Shown one piece after another: positions 61,739-64,000 of a stretch of DNA of 64,000 nucleotides (positions within the stretch are counted from its first letter, which is position 1; the number at the start of each line of letters is the position of its first letter). The notes beneath the pieces were generated by a model. It was not told the origin of the DNA. It searched no databases and saw only the letters and a list, made by a program, of their open reading frames with translations. The translations under genes were made by a program, and so were the position numbers. This DNA comes from Candidatus Nomurabacteria bacterium (lineage in GTDB: Bacteria > Patescibacteriota > Saccharimonadia > Saccharimonadales > Saccharimonadaceae). Where the stretch lies: positions 1 to 64,000 of the forward strand of contig JAISHF010000002.1 in assembly GCA_031262695.1 (NCBI GenBank), in the 5' to 3' direction.

Positions 61739-63198
61739 TTAGCGAGGGTGTCCATAACTTTTTTCAGGCGAGAGATAGTTTCGTCCTTACCGAGAACGGC
61801 GAGAGTGCGGGGGAGTTCGGGCGAAAACGGCGCAAACGACACGGCAATGCGGAGGAGTGAGAAGAGTTCGGCTGGCTTGGTAGCGGTGCGAGCCAAGAGG
61901 TCGTTCAGGGTATTTTGCAGGGCGTCGGCGTTCCAGTCGGTGGTTTCTAGGGCCGAAATGGCGATTTCTAGCAATTCTACCAGTTTAGCAGGCGCAAAAC
62001 TTGCCAAAAACTTGTTCTCCGTAATTTGCGTGAGGTCAATTTGCGGCGCAGCGAAGAAATATTCCGTGAGTGCTGGCAAGTCGGCGAGGGTTTTCAGCCG
62101 CTCTTGAACGGCGGCGAGGACTTCTAGGCGGCGCTCGTCAGAGGCAATACGGCCATGTTCGCCCCAAAAACTATTGCTATAATCGGCAGGGTTGGCGGAA
62201 TTACGAGCATATTCAAACAATTTAGCAATATCAAGCCGACGGAGCCACTGACCGTTGAGCCAAAGCAGGCGCTTTTCGTCAAAGCGGGCGCCCGCACGTT
62301 GGACACGGGTGAGGTCAAACTTGGCAATCATATCATCTAGGCTAAAAATATCGGTCGTCGTGCCGTCGTTCCAGCCAAGCATCACCAAAAAATTCAAGAT
62401 TGCCTCTGGCAAAAAGCCCTCGGCGCGGTATTCTTGGACCGATTTGGCGCCGTCGCGCTTGCCGAGTTTTTTATTGCCGGTCGGCGCCATAATGTGCGGC
62501 ATGTGGACAAAAACGGGTGGCGTGATTTCTAGGGCCTCGTAGAGCGCTAGATAATTACCCATAGAACTAATGTATTCCACGCCACGAGTCAGATGGGTGA
62601 TTTCCATCTCAAAATCGTCCACGACATGGGCAAAATTATAGGTTGGCAGGCCGTCGGCCTTGATTAACACAAAGTCGTCCAGAGTCTCAGCGCCCGCCTC
62701 TAGGTCGCCCATAATTTCGTCGTGGAAGTGCTTGCGTTCAATTTTGGTCTGCTTAAAGCGGAGTGGCAGGCCGAGATGCCACTCGGGCGGGTTCTCGGGG
62801 CGATAGTTGCGGTATAAAAAGGCCTGCTTATTAGCCTGAGCCTCCTCACGGAACTGTTGCACCTGTTCTGGCGTATAGGGGTCAGCATAAGCAAGGCCCT
62901 TATCTATTAGCTTTTGGGCCCATTTGAGATAATGCTCACGGCGTTCGGTTTGGCGATAGGGGCCAAAGGGGCCGCCGACCTCTACGCCCTCGTCCCAGTT
63001 GAGGCCGAGCCACTTCAAGGTGTCAAGCAACACTTGTTCGGCGTCGGCGACATAGCGGTTTTGGTCAGTGTCTTCAATGCGAAGCACAAATGTGCCATGA
63101 TTTTGCTTGGCGAGAAGGTAGGGAAAAAGTGCAGCCCGAATATTGCCGATATGGACGTAGCCAGTCGGGCTAGGGGCAAAACGGGTGCGAATATTCAT
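61735..63198 (-). CDS. gltX: glutamyl-tRNA synthetase
   Basis: 487 aa class I synthetase: [19 protein letters not shown] (HIGH as HIGN), [23 protein letters not shown] for KMSKS, and the anticodon-binding C-terminal domain. Whether it is discriminating or also charges tRNA-Gln is not readable. TATAAT (63206-63211 minus) then seven bases then ATG: near-leaderless. Confidence 0.97.
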   Translation of the reverse strand: MNIRTRFAPSPTGYVHIGNIRAALFPYLLAKQNHGTFVLRIEDTDQNRYVADAEQVLLDTLKWLGLNWDEGVEVGGPFGPYRQTERREHYLKWAQKLIDKGLAYADPYTPEQVQQFREEAQANKQAFLYRNYRPENPPEWHLGLPLRFKQTKIERKHFHDEIMGDLEAGAETLDDFVLIKADGLPTYNFAHVVDDFEMEITHLTRGVEYISSMGNYLALYEALEITPPVFVHMPHIMAPTGNKKLGKRDGAKSVQEYRAEGFLPEAILNFLVMLGWNDGTTTDIFSLDDMIAKFDLTRVQRAGARFDEKRLLWLNGQWLRRLDIAKLFEYARNSANPADYSNSFWGEHGRIASDERRLEVLAAVQERLKTLADLPALTEYFFAAPQIDLTQITENKFLASFAPAKLVELLEIAISALETTDWNADALQNTLNDLLARTATKPAELFSLLRIAVSFAPFSPELPRTLAVLGKDETISRLKKVMDTLAK

Positions 63199-63240
63199 AT
63201 CTGGTATTATACACTATCGGCGGATTTTTTGCAAAAAACC

Positions 63241-63394
63241 TTGAATTTTAGGCACAAGTGTGATATACTGTAAGTAATCGGTGCGGGCTTAGAAACGCCC
63301 CCCCCCGACCGCCACGCGAGTGGCAAATCTATTTGGGCGAGAAGCTTAATATGATTCTTGCCCCTATATTCTTTATTACTTTGGAGGGTCTTTT
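63241..63394 (+). promoter_or_regulatory. promoter and structured leader of the 150-aa gene
   Basis: TTGAAT (63241-63246), spacer TTTAGGCACAAGTGTGA, TATACT (63264-63269). The ~117-nt leader has a 9-C tract (63298-63306) within a GGGC..GCCC hairpin, GCCAC-GCGA-GTGGC, and GGGCGAGAA/TTCTTGCCC, before GGAGGG. Confidence 0.75.
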
Positions 63395-63847
63395 ATGACT
63401 ACTGCTGTGAAAACTATCGGCCAATCGCTCAGCATAACCAGTAACGCTTGCTACATCAAGGTGCTTCAGAAGCTTTTTTCGGAGCTACTTGACGGCCTGC
63501 CGCCCGAATTCACTAAAGCCCACCTTGTCGTGCAAGGTGTGGATAACCGAGCGGCCACCTCGGATGACGAGACTATCTTCTCGTTTGAAACTGCGACCCT
63601 TAATTATAAAGATGCCGATCTCGTAGAAGTGAGAGGCGTTTTAGAATATCTGAGAGAAGAGGAAGCCCTCTACATTCTTGATAACGGTTTTAAGTTTAAT
63701 CACAGAGACGATGGGGTTGACGAAACTTGGTGTGTTGCCTTTACGGGCATCAACTCAATTGTCGGGAGGCCCGATCTTGCCGTTGATGCGTTCCACGATT
63801 TCATATCAGCAGTTGGGGAAACAAGGCGATTAAAAAAAGCCAGCTAG
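63395..63847 (+). CDS. hypothetical protein
   Basis: 150 aa, no recognised family. GGAGGGTC precedes the ATG. No signal peptide or membrane helix. Mixed alpha/beta appearance (CYIKVLQKLFSELLDGLP; AHLVVQGVDNRA; VRGVLEYLREEEALYILDNGF; WCVAFTGINSIVG). It carries the recurrent promoter module and a structured leader, as several other unknown small proteins here do. A terminator follows. Confidence 0.65.
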   Translation: MTTAVKTIGQSLSITSNACYIKVLQKLFSELLDGLPPEFTKAHLVVQGVDNRAATSDDETIFSFETATLNYKDADLVEVRGVLEYLREEEALYILDNGFKFNHRDDGVDETWCVAFTGINSIVGRPDLAVDAFHDFISAVGETRRLKKAS

Positions 63848-63864
63848 TAATAAAAGAATCATCA

Positions 63865-63889
63865 GACGCTCCACATTGTGGGGCGTTTG
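63865..63889 (+). terminator. terminator of the 150-aa gene
   Basis: ACGCTCCA / TGGGGCGT with a 5-nt loop, then TTGAAATTG. Confidence 0.65.
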
Positions 63890-63923
63890 AAATTGTCGGA
63901 AAGATTTGATATAGTAGTAGTAT

Positions 63924-64000
63924 ATGATGATATTATTAGTTTTGATTTTGGTGGTTTCGGTGTTAGTTTTGGCGCGGGTTTGCACGGTGGCGCCTCTATG
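63924..64000 (+). CDS. 5' end of a membrane or secreted protein (partial)
   Basis: Open frame from ATG 63924 (or 63927) to the window end: MMILLVLILVVSVLVLARVC, a strongly hydrophobic start that is a signal anchor. TATAGT lies eight bases before. Identity cannot be told from 25 residues. Confidence 0.5.
   Translation, partial: MMILLVLILVVSVLVLARVCTVAPL

Overview
The window reads as a chromosomal segment of a small-genome Patescibacteria/CPR bacterium, most likely Candidatus Saccharibacteria (TM7). This assignment is inferred from gene content, from reduced or unusual versions of core genes (short PGK, HolB-like protein without a P-loop, RecR and RpoC without their usual zinc cysteines), from very compact spacing and from several unrecognised lineage-type proteins. 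TGA behaves as a normal stop and a tRNA-Trp(CCA) is present, so the genetic code looks standard.

Layout. 1-3088: 3' part of a 23S rRNA gene with a greatly enlarged helix 63, then 5S rRNA and a strong terminator. 3089-11505: rpoB-rpoC and pgk. 11588-14016: secreted HNH nuclease, a CmpB-like membrane protein and an HD phosphohydrolase, tRNA-Leu, and a tiny ferritin-like protein. 14146-19529: queA, ftsH, tRNA-Pro, prmC-prfA, tRNA-Val. 19630-24344: XRE-like regulator, L31 type B, rpsB-tsf, AI-2E-type permease, cysS. 24348-27553: three-gene block of unknown function. 27621-32851: lepA, a purine permease/phosphoribosyltransferase pair with a foreign-looking codon style, and ychF. 32979-41280: HD protein, CBS membrane protein, ybaB-recR, DHH phosphoesterase, GT-C membrane protein, GT4 glycosyltransferase with GH57 hydrolase, CPR-type hypothetical. 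41277-44443: metallopeptidase, P-loop kinase, DedA, FNT channel with an acidic Cys-containing tail, four tRNAs. 44501-49731: HEPN-like membrane protein, pth, der, a free-standing structured RNA candidate, dprA, recA. 49787-50774: two ~110-bp direct repeats bracket a small protein and a CdiA-CT-like nuclease. 50819-64000: pilin, ruvB, sortase-like protein, HolB-like protein, rluD-like synthase, leuS, small unknowns, khpA, a transglutaminase-like protein, trmD-gltX, one more unknown and a partial ORF.

Expression signals are unusually legible. Many genes have TATAAT followed by exactly six bases and then ATG, which predicts leaderless mRNAs; genes with leaders use a recurrent TTGACT-17-TATAAT module preceded by TGTGA, plus a Shine-Dalgarno. 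Terminators are built from reused stems and loops.

The most interesting signal is a family of palindromic DNA segments inserted in frame into conserved genes (der twice, leuS twice, and trmD, dprA, ychF, lepA). Two copies, in der and leuS, share a ~68-bp core whose two hairpins keep their pairing through compensatory base changes. This resembles Rickettsia palindromic elements, and I know of no such description for this group. Other leads are a ~335-nt RNA with its own promoter and terminator and two CCUCC loops, a poly-C tract inside the spacer of the purine permease promoter, and loss of both zinc sites in RNA polymerase beta'.
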